From Methanocella_A sp963769045 (GTDB taxonomy: Archaea; Halobacteriota; Methanocellia; Methanocellales; Methanocellaceae), in NCBI GenBank assembly GCA_963769045.1, contig CAVYKK010000012.1, positions 1-64,000 of the forward strand: a stretch of 64,000 bases of DNA, read 5' to 3'. Below the pieces are notes generated by a model. It saw only the letters and a list, made by a program, of their open reading frames with translations. It had not been told where the DNA came from and did no database searches. Shown here one piece after another: positions 16,888 to 24,844 of the stretch. The translations under genes were made by a program, and so were the position numbers. The number at the start of each line of letters is the position of its first letter. Positions within the stretch are counted from its first letter, which is position 1.

Positions 16888-17343
16888 ATGGCCAAAAAAG
16901 TCGACTGGGAGTCCCTGTCATTACAGTACGACAAGATGGGTGAACGACCCTGGCGCTACCTCACTGTAGTGATAAAAAAATGGGAAAAAGAGGTGGGCGA
17001 CGTCCTCGAAAGCTTCGAAACGACGAGGACACAGGTCGAGTTCCTGATGTGCATAACGAAGTTCACCAAGGAAGGAAGGGCCATCACTCAGAAGGACGTG
17101 GCCAGGGCTCTTGGCCGGGCTGAAAACACGGCCTCCGGAGTCTTCAGGAGCCTGGAGAAGAAGGGCTACATCGTCAGGTCGGCGAGCGAGGATGATCAGC
17201 GCGCGAAACATGTCGTCATCACAGAAAAAGGGCTCCGCCTGGTCGAAAAGGCTCTCAACGAGATCATCCTCGTCGACGAGCGCTTTTTTCCCGATGAACG
17301 CGACAACGAAGAGCTGATAAAGCTGCTGAAAAAATACTTTTGA
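16888..17343 (+). CDS. MarR-family regulator
   Basis: Winged-helix regulator of 151 residues. HTH ITQKDVARALGRAENTASGVF, wing KKGYIVRSASEDDQRAKHVVI. The start at ATG 16888 follows the shared promoter block; a longer in-frame start at 16843 would run through it. C-terminal FFPDERDNEELIKLLKKYF is alike in all three paralogs and is part of the dimerisation helix. Next downstream are a TATA box, palindrome and DUF4386 gene. Confidence 0.87.
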   Translation: MAKKVDWESLSLQYDKMGERPWRYLTVVIKKWEKEVGDVLESFETTRTQVEFLMCITKFTKEGRAITQKDVARALGRAENTASGVFRSLEKKGYIVRSASEDDQRAKHVVITEKGLRLVEKALNEIILVDERFFPDERDNEELIKLLKKYF

Positions 17344-17373
17344 AGGCCGGAAGCTCGCATGCCAGGCCATAAG

Positions 17374-17437
17374 TTATATATAGCCCATGCCCCTTTTCAC
17401 ATATACTTCGTATACGAACTATTCATATACGAACTAT
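17374..17437 (+). promoter_or_regulatory. TATA box and palindrome before DUF4386 gene
   Basis: TTATATATA (17374-17382) precedes the perfect palindrome TTCGTATACGAA (17407-17418); its right half plus flank, TATACGAACTAT (17411-17422), recurs at 17426-17437, 15 bases on. A third operator sequence distinct from those at 13681 and 15644. Confidence 0.72.
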
Positions 17438-17462
17438 ATCTGATATTGACAGAGGTATCATC

Positions 17463-18185
17463 ATGGATGCTGAAATGCGGGCGGATAGTCCGGTAAAATT
17501 TGCTCCCAGACTGCTGGGGGCGGCATATTTGTTTGTAATTTTAACCAGCCTGAGCTGCGGTCTCCTGCTTAAGTCGGCAGCCGGCTCGGGCAGCATAGCG
17601 GATGTGCTGGCCAGCGTTTCGAATAATACCGCCCTGCTGCGCGTCGTCATCCTGGACGGGCTGCTGAACAGCACGGGGATAGTCGCCCTGGCGGTTCTGC
17701 TTTACGTGGTCTTGAAGGAACAGGGCAAACTGATGGCGCGCGTCGCCCTGGGATTGTGGCTGGCAGAAGCAATATTCTATGCCATTATACAACTAGGGCT
17801 GCTGACACTGATACCATTAAGCACGGAGTTCGTCGCTGCGGGCGCCCCGGCAGGTTCATTCTATCAGACGCTGGGCGATTTCCTGTACAATGGCGTTTTC
17901 AGCCAGGGAATGACCATACACATGTGGTTCTATTGCACGGGTGGACTGCTGTGGTATTACCTGTTTTACAGGTCGAACTACATCCCGCGTGCCATATCCG
18001 TCTTTGGCCTGCTGGCGGTTGTTTTAGGGCTGGGAAGTGTCGTATTCCAGCTACTGGGATATGAGGTTCCAATCCTGGTATCGCTGCCGCTCCTACCGTT
18101 CGAGCTGGCCATCGGGGCATGGCTCCTGACCAGGGGCATTAAAATTGAGCGGGCACGGGACGTGAGTCCGTCCGGCGCGTACTAA
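17463..18185 (+). CDS. DUF4386-family membrane protein
   Basis: Polytopic membrane protein of 240 residues with the family pattern APRLLGAAYLFVILTS, then IVALAVLLYVVLKEQ, WLAEAIFYAIIQLGLL and a C-terminal half with GGLLWYYLFYRSNYIPRAIS. AGAGGT lies just before the ATG. Last of four DUF4386 copies; no flavodoxin follows this one. A strong hairpin terminator closes the unit at 18212-18244. Confidence 0.82.
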   Translation: MDAEMRADSPVKFAPRLLGAAYLFVILTSLSCGLLLKSAAGSGSIADVLASVSNNTALLRVVILDGLLNSTGIVALAVLLYVVLKEQGKLMARVALGLWLAEAIFYAIIQLGLLTLIPLSTEFVAAGAPAGSFYQTLGDFLYNGVFSQGMTIHMWFYCTGGLLWYYLFYRSNYIPRAISVFGLLAVVLGLGSVVFQLLGYEVPILVSLPLLPFELAIGAWLLTRGIKIERARDVSPSGAY

Positions 18186-18211
18186 CTAATATCGGCGATT
18201 AGCCCTGGGGT

Positions 18212-18244
18212 GACCGGCCTCAAGCCGGTCGTTCTCCTTTTTCT
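18212..18244 (+). terminator. Hairpin plus T-rich terminator
   Basis: GACCGGC (18212-18218) and GCCGGTC (18224-18230) form a perfect 7-bp stem with a 5-base loop, followed by CTCCTTTTTCTT. Confidence 0.7.
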
Positions 18245-18270
18245 TAAGCCCGTCACCAGCCGCAGAGTAA

Positions 18271-18320
18271 GTTATTTATACCTTGCGTGGCACAGTATAC
18301 TGTGTGGCAGTATTACTTGC
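18271..18320 (+). promoter_or_regulatory. PadR promoter with palindromic operator
   Basis: TTATTTATA at about 18272-18280 is a TATA box. CACAGTATACTGTG (18291-18304) is a perfect 14-bp palindrome just downstream, and GCAGTATTACTTGC (18307-18320) is an imperfect one. Placement over the transcription start suggests autorepression by the PadR protein encoded at 18354. Confidence 0.72.
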
Positions 18321-18353
18321 GACACATGTTATCTGGCAAGAAAAGTGATACAG

Positions 18354-18695
18354 ATGGACGCAATCTTGGAACGGTTCGAGACGGAGGTCAGGCGGGGGAT
18401 GATGCAGGTGACTATCATGTGTCTCCTCGATCAGGAGTCCTACGGCTACGACATCATCCGGAACCTGAAAGAGGTCGGCATCGAGGTCGACGACGGCACG
18501 CTCTACCCGATCCTGCGCCGGCTCGAAGACGACAAACTCCTCGTGAGCCACTGGGAGACGACGGGCCCGCGCCCGAGGAAGTATTACGTGATCACGGAAT
18601 ACGGAAGGGGTATAAGGGAGAAGATGCTCGCCTCGCTCGGGTCGATGAACGTGGCGCTGGAGACGATGAAAGGCCGGATACGGGGGAAGAACTAA
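18354..18695 (+). CDS. PadR-family transcriptional regulator
   Basis: Small winged-helix regulator of 113 residues: TIMCLLDQESYGYDIIRNL, then VDDGTLYPILRRLEDDKLL (recognition region) and PRPRKYYVITEYGRG (wing). All are hallmark PadR motifs. ATG 18354 is preferred over upstream in-frame codons because those would run through the TATA box and palindrome. Stop is 1 base before the ATG of the HAAS membrane protein gene, so the pair is an operon. Confidence 0.92.
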   Translation: MDAILERFETEVRRGMMQVTIMCLLDQESYGYDIIRNLKEVGIEVDDGTLYPILRRLEDDKLLVSHWETTGPRPRKYYVITEYGRGIREKMLASLGSMNVALETMKGRIRGKN

Positions 18696-18696
18696 A

Positions 18697-19632
18697 ATGT
18701 ACGAGAGGTTGATCGACGAATACGTCGGAAAGGTCACGAAAGATATGGGCGCGGAGCAGCGGGCCGAGGTCGGCAGGGAGCTGACGTCGCACATTTACGA
18801 TAGCGCCGAAGCCATCGCGGCAAAACGCGGGGCTCAGATCGACGAAGCCATCGTCAGGGAAGTGCTGGCGAAGATGATGCCGCCCGAAAAGCTCGCGGCT
18901 ATGTATCCGTCGAAGGAGACGTTCCTCAAGAGCGGCGTGTGGAAAGCGGCACTGGCGCTTGGAGGCATCGCTGTCGCCTTCCTGCTGCTGGCGGCGCTTA
19001 TCTACGTCGTGGCGCCCGAAGTAGCCGGTATAACTGTCGGCGTCATACTCTCGGTCGTATCGGCGCTGGCGCTGGCGATCGTTGCGCTGGTAGCCATATT
19101 CTTCGCCATCTACCTGTACGAGTCCCGGCTCAAGATGACCTACGACGCCCGCCTGCGCAGGCTCGTAAAAAGCCTTGAATACCCTGCTTCGCCTCTCGAG
19201 ATAGGCATCGTGATCGTCCTGTCGGTGTTCGGGATAGCCGTTGTGCTGCTCTGGCCTGCCATACCGTTCCCTGCAGGCTTCAGCCCGATCAGGCTCGTGC
19301 CGCTGTTCTCGCCGGCGTTCGGGACGTTCGTACCGTATTACGTCCTGTGGCTGGTGGCGACGATCGCCGCGCAGGTACTTTACCTCGTGCTCCGGCAAAA
19401 GTGGGTGCCATCGCTTGTGGAGACAGGGCTGGGCCTGGCCAGCGCATTACTGGCCTTCTGGCTCTTACGGGCATTCCCGTTCAACCCCGAGCTATCCGGG
19501 ATGATCGGGGCAGGCCTCAAGGTGCTGCTGGCCATTTGCATCGTGCTTGCACTGATCGACGCCGCCCAGAAGCTGTGGCAGACCGCCCGGTTCTTCATAT
19601 ACGGAGACCTGAGGAACGGCCAGTCAGTGTGA
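18697..19632 (+). CDS. HAAS-domain membrane protein
   Basis: Membrane protein of 311 residues. Residues 1-75 are a charged helical domain of the HAAS type (YERLIDEYVGKVTKDM, REVLAKMMPPEKLAAMYPS), the standard partner of PadR regulators; the rest has about seven hydrophobic segments. HAAS proteins are thought to sense a signal or interact with the regulator, but this is not established. Located directly after padR. A perfect 13-bp hairpin follows at 19669-19698. Confidence 0.82.
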   Translation: MYERLIDEYVGKVTKDMGAEQRAEVGRELTSHIYDSAEAIAAKRGAQIDEAIVREVLAKMMPPEKLAAMYPSKETFLKSGVWKAALALGGIAVAFLLLAALIYVVAPEVAGITVGVILSVVSALALAIVALVAIFFAIYLYESRLKMTYDARLRRLVKSLEYPASPLEIGIVIVLSVFGIAVVLLWPAIPFPAGFSPIRLVPLFSPAFGTFVPYYVLWLVATIAAQVLYLVLRQKWVPSLVETGLGLASALLAFWLLRAFPFNPELSGMIGAGLKVLLAICIVLALIDAAQKLWQTARFFIYGDLRNGQSV

Positions 19633-19668
19633 GCCCGGCCTTCGACGGGCGTTATCCGGCGGGATAAG

Positions 19669-19698
19669 GACGGCGTTATCCGGCGGGATAACGCCGTC
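19669..19698. repeat. Perfect 13-bp hairpin, possible terminator
   Basis: GACGGCGTTATCC (19669-19681) and GGATAACGCCGTC (19686-19698) are perfect inverted repeats with a GGCG loop. A direct repeat of GGCGTTATCCGGCGGGATAA begins 22 bases earlier at about 19648. No long T-run follows, so it is either a weak terminator or a local repeat. Confidence 0.6.
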
Positions 19699-19789
19699 GG
19701 CGTTTACGGGAATTGATAATGGTATTGAAAAGGTAGCTGTCGCTATCGCTGTGGAAGATGAAAACAAAGACTGAATTGGAGGAATTAAC

Positions 19790-20218
19790 ATGGTAAATCA
19801 GACGAGAATTCTTGAAGATGTGAAGATAGACGTGAAGCTGAAGATCGCTGCATTATGGGCAACCGTGATGCTGTTGTTTGCCTACGGGGACATTTTCGGC
19901 TATTTCCGGCCCGGGTTTATCGGGGAGATAATGGCAGGGAAGGTAGCGGGTAACCAGGTTGACCAGATATTCCTGATGTTTACGGCGGCTTACGTGACGA
20001 TCCCGAGCCTCATGGTTTTCCTGTCGCTCGTGCTGAAGCCGGGCATCAGCCGCCCGGCGAACATTGTGCTTAGCATCGCGTATGCGGCCAGCATTTTGCT
20101 ATTCTGCGTCGGCGAGTCGTATGCATATTATATATTCCTGAGCGTCCTGGAGTGCGTGCTCCTGCTCGCAATCGCCTGGTACGCGTGGAAGTGGCCGAAA
20201 CAAGAATCGCCCCGATAA
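19790..20218 (+). CDS. DUF6326-like membrane protein
   Basis: Predicted 142-residue membrane protein with four hydrophobic segments. GGAGGAATTAAC just upstream supports ATG 19790. Shares with the protein at 12608 an N-terminal AALWATVMLLFAYGD, an SRPANI motif between helices and a terminal YAWKW. This copy has a longer hydrophilic N-terminus. Stand-alone gene; function unknown. Confidence 0.75.
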   Translation: MVNQTRILEDVKIDVKLKIAALWATVMLLFAYGDIFGYFRPGFIGEIMAGKVAGNQVDQIFLMFTAAYVTIPSLMVFLSLVLKPGISRPANIVLSIAYAASILLFCVGESYAYYIFLSVLECVLLLAIAWYAWKWPKQESPR

Positions 20219-20365
20219 AAAATCCGATGAATGAGAGATGATCAAATGATAGCAGCAATACAGGCAAAATATGGGCCCGGCAGGTTTAGGTCATAAGACA
20301 TAAATAGCCCCGGGGAACAATTGATAGCGGGACAACGGCGATCGCTCGGCGATCGCATAAGAAAA

Positions 20366-20375
20366 TATTTAATAT
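20366..20375 (+). promoter_or_regulatory. TATA box of the Mrp-type ATPase gene
   Basis: TATTTAATAT is centred about 27 bases before ATG 20397, the spacing expected for a leaderless transcript; no ribosome site is seen before that ATG. Confidence 0.55.
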
Positions 20376-20396
20376 CACGATACAGGTCGATTCATT

Positions 20397-21302
20397 ATGT
20401 CAGGAACCAGTGAGAACGCGTTACCGGCGCAGGAGTGCTCATCGTGCAAGGACGGCCAGGGCTCCAGCCGGTGTGCCACGTGCCCGTCGAAGTCGCCGGA
20501 GAAACAGGCCCAGAAAACGGCACAGCAGCAGGCCATCGAGCAACGTCTCAAGCTCGTGAAGCACCGCATCGCCATCGTGAGCGGCAAGGGCGGCGTGGGC
20601 AAGAGCACGATCACCGCCAGCCTGGCGCTCAACTTATCCATGATGGGCTACAAGGTAGGCATCCTTGACGCAGACGTGAGCGGCCCGAACATCCCCCACC
20701 TGCTCGGCCTCGAAGGGCGGCATCTCGAAGGCTCGGCGCTGGGCCTGGAGCCTGTCACGTCCCGCAACGGGATCAAGGCGATATCCTCCGAGTTCGTCCT
20801 GACCACCAGCGACACGCCCATGCTGTGGCGCGGCCCCATGCGGACGTCGCTCGTCACCCAGTTCATTACGGACGTCAACTGGGGCGAGCTGGACTACCTG
20901 TTGATCGACCTGCCGCCGGGCACCGGCGACGAGCCGATGAGCGTCATGCAGCTCATACCGCTGGACGGCATAATCATCGTGAGCACGTCCTCCAACCTGT
21001 CCATCCTCGACGTGAGCAAGATCATCAACATGGCGAAGACGATCAACGTCCCGGTGATCGGGCTGGTCGAGAACATGTCCTACATGTGCTGCCCGGACTG
21101 TGACAAGAAGATAAAGCTGTTCGGGGAGAGCAAAGTTGAGAAGTTGGCGAAACAATACGGGCTCAACCTGATCGGGGAAGTCCCGCTCGACCCGATGAAC
21201 AACGGCCGGGACGAGTTGCCTGCCGACGGGAAATCGCTTATCGTGACTGCTGTCAAAGGCATCGCGATAAAAGTCGTCGATTACGCCGAGCACGGTCGCT
21301 GA
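20397..21302 (+). CDS. Mrp/NBP35-type iron-sulfur carrier ATPase
   Basis: Cytoplasmic P-loop ATPase of 301 residues that assembles and transfers [4Fe-4S] clusters. The N-terminus has a Cys set (ECSSCKDGQGSSRCATC). The deviant Walker A is VSGKGGVGKSTITA (residues 61-74), followed by LDADVSGPNIPHLLG and LIDLPPGTGDEPMSVMQ. The conserved bridging CxxC is MCCPDCDKK near residue 227. N-terminal cysteines make it NBP35-like rather than the shorter Mrp form. Archaea often use this protein in place of other cluster scaffolds. Confidence 0.95.
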   Translation: MSGTSENALPAQECSSCKDGQGSSRCATCPSKSPEKQAQKTAQQQAIEQRLKLVKHRIAIVSGKGGVGKSTITASLALNLSMMGYKVGILDADVSGPNIPHLLGLEGRHLEGSALGLEPVTSRNGIKAISSEFVLTTSDTPMLWRGPMRTSLVTQFITDVNWGELDYLLIDLPPGTGDEPMSVMQLIPLDGIIIVSTSSNLSILDVSKIINMAKTINVPVIGLVENMSYMCCPDCDKKIKLFGESKVEKLAKQYGLNLIGEVPLDPMNNGRDELPADGKSLIVTAVKGIAIKVVDYAEHGR

Positions 21303-21306
21303 TCTG

Positions 21307-21549
21307 TCAGTCGGCTATTACCGGGCAGGTATTCTTCCCCAGCAGCGCATAGATTACGCACCACCCGTACAGGGCTTCGAGGATGGAGAAGGCGCCGATG
21401 AGCACGATGAGGGCTCCGACCCAGATGTTGATCCGGTAGGTTACGTATATTCCTATGGCTGAGAGGATCATGCCGATGCCAAACCGGATCATCCGGTCTC
21501 GTGCGCCGATGTTCGGCCTCATGAGACCGGGATTGGCGTCAGTGCCCAT
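21307..21549 (-). CDS. DUF2892 small membrane protein
   Basis: Predicted 80-residue protein with two hydrophobic segments after NIGARDRMIRFGIGM, and a C-terminal WCVIYALLGKNTCPV. Both are characteristic of the DUF2892 family (inner-membrane domain also found fused to rhodanese in YgaP). The conserved Cys in GKNTCP is present. Convergent with the Mrp-type gene, 4 bases apart. Function unknown. A second member follows at 21722. Confidence 0.82.
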   Translation of the reverse strand: MGTDANPGLMRPNIGARDRMIRFGIGMILSAIGIYVTYRINIWVGALIVLIGAFSILEALYGWCVIYALLGKNTCPVIAD

Positions 21550-21721
21550 AAAATAATCCGCAATAACAAGCAGCCCGCCATTTTCAAACTGCGCAGATGC
21601 CGATTAAGGCTCAGTGCCGCTACTGGAGACTATGGCACGAGGCAACGCTTCGTGCCCGGGACATCGCGGGGGAAGTCCTCGACTTCGCCGGGCGACACAG
21701 ATAAAGATACTATAGCTTTTG

Positions 21722-21976
21722 CTAGTCGTCATCAATTTCAATTCTTTTATCTATTAAGGACTCGATATTGCCGCCATCCGGCTTGATCCAGGCCTCGGCC
21801 AGTACACCCGTGAGTGCCCACCCTGCACAGCCCTCGAAGACCGTGAACGCGCCGATCCCGAGGACCAGCAGCCCGGGCAACAGACTGACCAGTGTCGCGT
21901 AGATGCCGACGGCCACGATTATGAGGCCCATGCTAGTCCGTAAAATCCGTTCAGTCCTGCTCAGGTTCTGCTTCAT
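21722..21976 (-). CDS. DUF2892-like small membrane protein
   Basis: Predicted 84-residue protein with RTERILRTSMGLIIVAVGIYA and a second hydrophobic hairpin ending GCAGWALTGVLAEAW, then a charged acidic tail. Same layout as the protein at 21307, but the terminal GKNTCP motif is replaced. No ribosome site is obvious. Function unknown. Confidence 0.72.
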   Translation of the reverse strand: MKQNLSRTERILRTSMGLIIVAVGIYATLVSLLPGLLVLGIGAFTVFEGCAGWALTGVLAEAWIKPDGGNIESLIDKRIEIDDD

Positions 21977-22156
21977 GATCGGTGTTCAACTCCCGCGATG
22001 AAAAACCGGTCCGGAAAGTTCGCGCATGCCCCGGGTCATTTACCTGTGTAATCACCGGAGCATCGGGCACAGGAGGCGCCAGGGCGCGGAGGGCACATAG
22101 GGCATTGAGGCTGTGAGAAATGTTCAGCGACGCACACTTTGTGGCCTTATGCCAGC

Positions 22157-22294
22157 CTATTTTCCGCCCGCGTTTTTCACCGCCCTCGCCGCCCGCTTGA
22201 GGGCCTTGATGGCATTAAGGACGGCGAAACCTGCGATCACCAGACCTGCGCCGAATTTTATAATCTTTCCGAGGCCGCTTTTTTTCCCTGCCAT
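22157..22294 (-). CDS. Small 45-residue single-helix protein
   Basis: ATG at 22294 to TAG at 22157. Reads as a basic N-terminus, a hydrophobic segment with LVIAGFAVLNAI and a Lys/Arg-rich C-terminus. The IAGFA core with flanking Lys resembles the small protein at 22361 (LAIAGFAIYEL), so the two look like diverged duplicates, which supports both being real. No clear ribosome site. Probably membrane-associated; function unknown. Confidence 0.5.
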   Translation of the reverse strand: MAGKKSGLGKIIKFGAGLVIAGFAVLNAIKALKRAARAVKNAGGK

Positions 22295-22360
22295 ATGGCT
22301 CAGGTCTTCACGCAGGAATAAAAGGCCGCGTCAGCTTTTTACCGGCGCGGCGGGCCTGAG

Positions 22361-22537
22361 TTACAGGTTATAGATACTGCGATAGTCCCCAGGCTCCCTT
22401 GGCGTTGTCTGGTAACTGCCCATATCGGTCTGGATGGTCTCTGTCTTTCGCTTCATCATCCGGGAAAGCTCGTATATGGCGAAACCTGCGATGGCTAAAG
22501 CTGCGGTGTATTTGATCGCTTTCTTCACTGCACCCAT
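22361..22537 (-). CDS. Small 58-residue single-helix membrane protein
   Basis: Starts at the ATG at 22537 (MGAVKKAIKY), with GGGGA 7 bases upstream; longer in-frame starts exist up to 22645 but the upstream part reads as low-complexity Arg/Pro-rich sequence. One transmembrane helix (TAALAIAGFAIYELSRMM) followed by a charged soluble tail. Paralogous in its core to the 45-residue protein at 22157. Function unknown. Confidence 0.6.
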   Translation of the reverse strand: MGAVKKAIKYTAALAIAGFAIYELSRMMKRKTETIQTDMGSYQTTPREPGDYRSIYNL

Positions 22538-22682
22538 GTTCATTCCCCATTGACTACAATGTTGCCGCGTAAAAAATGGTCTGCCGGGATTTCGCCGGCA
22601 GATCCGGACTTCGACGTGTCGCGCTGGTTCTGCCCGACCAGACACCGATGGTATCCATGGCCGGATTTCCTGCTTTTTTCCA

Positions 22683-23612
22683 TTATGCAGGCGGGGCTAT
22701 AGGCAGGTATGACTTATCGACGTAGTCGGGTATGGCAATGTTATTGGTATGTGTGCCCGGAGAGGTAGCGTTGACGATGGCGAACCACATGTGACCGACC
22801 CCGTTAGCATCGGTAATCTCAGCCGTCACGTTATAGATCCCGGACGGCACCCGGTCGAACCGGTAGCTGCCCAGCGCATCGCGATCGCGGACAGTATTGG
22901 AGATCTGCGGGTTGTTCTCCACGTCTGCAATCCGGTCGTTGATGAACCATCCCGAGTCGTTGATGTGGCCTTCCCGCAGCGTGACGCGGGCGCCCGGCAC
23001 ACCGTTCTTGTTCTTATCCGTGACCATGCCCGCGACCATGCCCCAGTTGTGGTCAGCGGCCGAAGCGTTCCCGCTGTCGGGCGTGACAACATCTGCGCTG
23101 CCGTTTACGGGCCGGGGACTCGGGGTGGCTTCTGCCGTGTCCGCAAGGCCGCCGATGATAATGTCGGGGATGGCTATATTCGCAATCGTTGCCCCGGACT
23201 GGCTAACGTTCGCAAAACGGAACCACCGGTGGCTAATTCCCGCCGCGTCGACATACTCGGCCGTCACGTTATATAACCCCGGCAGGACACCGATAAAGAT
23301 GTATGTGCCGATGGCGGCTACGGTCGTGTCCCCGTTGGTTGCCTTTGGATTGTCGCTTATGGCAACCGGGTTCGCATTGACGTACATGCCGGTAGCATTG
23401 TCGAGGCGCATTTCCCACAGCTCCACCGTGGCGCCGGGGATGCCATTCAGTTTCTTGTCGGTGACGATACCGCCGATCGTGGCCATCCCTCCGGCTGTAT
23501 CGATATCGGCGGAGCCGTCGCCACTGGCGAGGCCGCCCCCGTTGTTGAATGCGATATACGTGGCCGCAACGGCCACGAAGCAAAAGATGACGGCTACGAC
23601 CGCCACTTCCAT
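22683..23612 (-). CDS. Membrane-anchored protein with two carboxypeptidase-regulatory-like domains
   Basis: Predicted 309-residue surface protein. An N-terminal hydrophobic helix (VAVVAVIFCFVAVAATYIAF) anchors it or serves as a signal. Two tandem beta-sandwich repeats follow: GGIVTDKKLNGIPGATVELWE (about residues 47-66) and GMVTDKNKNGVPGARVTLRE (about 195-214), each ending with GLYNVTAEY or GIYNVTAEI, a HRWF or HMWF segment and NIAIPD. This is an internal duplication. The KxxGxPGAxV pattern is typical of carboxypeptidase-regulatory-like (CarboxypepD_reg) domains, which mediate extracellular adhesion or folding. Several NxT/NxS sites fit an archaeal glycoprotein. Confidence 0.75.
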   Translation of the reverse strand: MEVAVVAVIFCFVAVAATYIAFNNGGGLASGDGSADIDTAGGMATIGGIVTDKKLNGIPGATVELWEMRLDNATGMYVNANPVAISDNPKATNGDTTVAAIGTYIFIGVLPGLYNVTAEYVDAAGISHRWFRFANVSQSGATIANIAIPDIIIGGLADTAEATPSPRPVNGSADVVTPDSGNASAADHNWGMVAGMVTDKNKNGVPGARVTLREGHINDSGWFINDRIADVENNPQISNTVRDRDALGSYRFDRVPSGIYNVTAEITDANGVGHMWFAIVNATSPGTHTNNIAIPDYVDKSYLPIAPPA

Positions 23613-23727
23613 TACTTTCGTATGAACACTTCCTGTGAAATTTCAGTTCACAGATAAGAATAAAAAAGAGGTTAATAAATAGGCTCTCTCACAATCTATT
23701 AATGCCTTGCAGCACGCGGATACGGTT

Positions 23728-24810
23728 TTATTTCTGGATAATAACCGTGACGATATCGCCGTCGAGCAGCCCGTGGTCGAGCCCGACCCGCTGGCCGGCG
23801 TGCTTGGCCGAGTCGCCCCAGACCCTTGCGTAGCGGAACTTCCGGCGGAAGTCCTTGTGCAGGCGGTCGCATATGTCGCCGACGGTGCTGCCTTCCCGCA
23901 TGATCATCGGCTCATCGAGGTCCGCCTGTTCGCCCTGCGGCTTGAGGTAGACGTTGATGAAGCCCAGCGTGTCATAGATCTCTTCCCTGAGCACGTCGAG
24001 ATTCATGTCCAGGTCAGCCGATATCTCGATGGCTTCGGGCATGTGCTTCATGTGGTTCCGGTCGGCGAGGTCGATCTTGTTGATCACCATCAGGGCGGGT
24101 ATGTACACACGGTTGCCCCGCACAACGTCGATGATCTGGTCGGAGGACACGTCCTCCCTGATGTTGACCAGAGCGTTATGGATCTTGTACTCGCTGAGGA
24201 TAGTCTTGATCGTCTCGTGGTCGATGCTGAGCTCGACCGTCGAGGACACCATCACGCCGCCCCTGAGCGTCCGGGTGATCGTCACGTCGGGCGGCCGCTG
24301 GTTGATGCGGATGCCCGCATCGTACAGCTCTTTCTCCAGCACGGGCAGCTGCTGGTAGTTGAACACGTCGATCAGCAGCACGATGAGGTCGCAGGAGCGG
24401 ATGACCGAGATGACCTCGCGGCCTTTGCCGCGGCCTGCCGCCGCGCCCTTGACCAGCCCGGGCAGGTCGAGGACCTGGATCTTGGCATCCTTATACTCCA
24501 TGACGCCGGGAATGACGTCCAGCGTGGTGAACTCGTAGGCGCCGACCTCGGAATGCGCGTCGGTCAGCTTGTTAATGAGCGTGGACTTGCCTACCGAAGG
24601 AAAGCCGACTAGCGTAACGGTAGCGTCGCCACTCTTCTTGACGCTGTAGCCTCCCGCGCCGCCGCCCTTGGACATTGCCTGCTTGATGAGATCGTCCTTG
24701 AGACGGGCCATCTTCGCCTTGAGGCGGCCGAGGTGGTGCTCCGTAGCCTTGTTTTTTTGAGTTTTGTCGATTTCCTCTTGAATCGCCCTTACTTCTTCCT
24801 CGATCGTCAT
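23728..24810 (-). CDS. DRG-family GTP-binding protein
   Basis: Cytoplasmic translation-associated GTPase of 360 residues. The N-terminal helical region (1-55) is followed by G1 GFPSVGKST, G3 DLPGLVKGAAAGRGKG, G4 NKID (in MVINKIDLAD) and G5 SAD. The C-terminal TGS domain spans roughly residues 285-360. Size and order match archaeal/eukaryotic DRG rather than bacterial Obg. It begins 34 bases after the 3' end of tRNA-His on the same strand, so both may be on one primary transcript. Confidence 0.94.
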   Translation of the reverse strand: MTIEEEVRAIQEEIDKTQKNKATEHHLGRLKAKMARLKDDLIKQAMSKGGGAGGYSVKKSGDATVTLVGFPSVGKSTLINKLTDAHSEVGAYEFTTLDVIPGVMEYKDAKIQVLDLPGLVKGAAAGRGKGREVISVIRSCDLIVLLIDVFNYQQLPVLEKELYDAGIRINQRPPDVTITRTLRGGVMVSSTVELSIDHETIKTILSEYKIHNALVNIREDVSSDQIIDVVRGNRVYIPALMVINKIDLADRNHMKHMPEAIEISADLDMNLDVLREEIYDTLGFINVYLKPQGEQADLDEPMIMREGSTVGDICDRLHKDFRRKFRYARVWGDSAKHAGQRVGLDHGLLDGDIVTVIIQK

Positions 24811-24844
24811 ATCTTTAAAATCCCTTTTTTAAAAAGGCCGAAAG

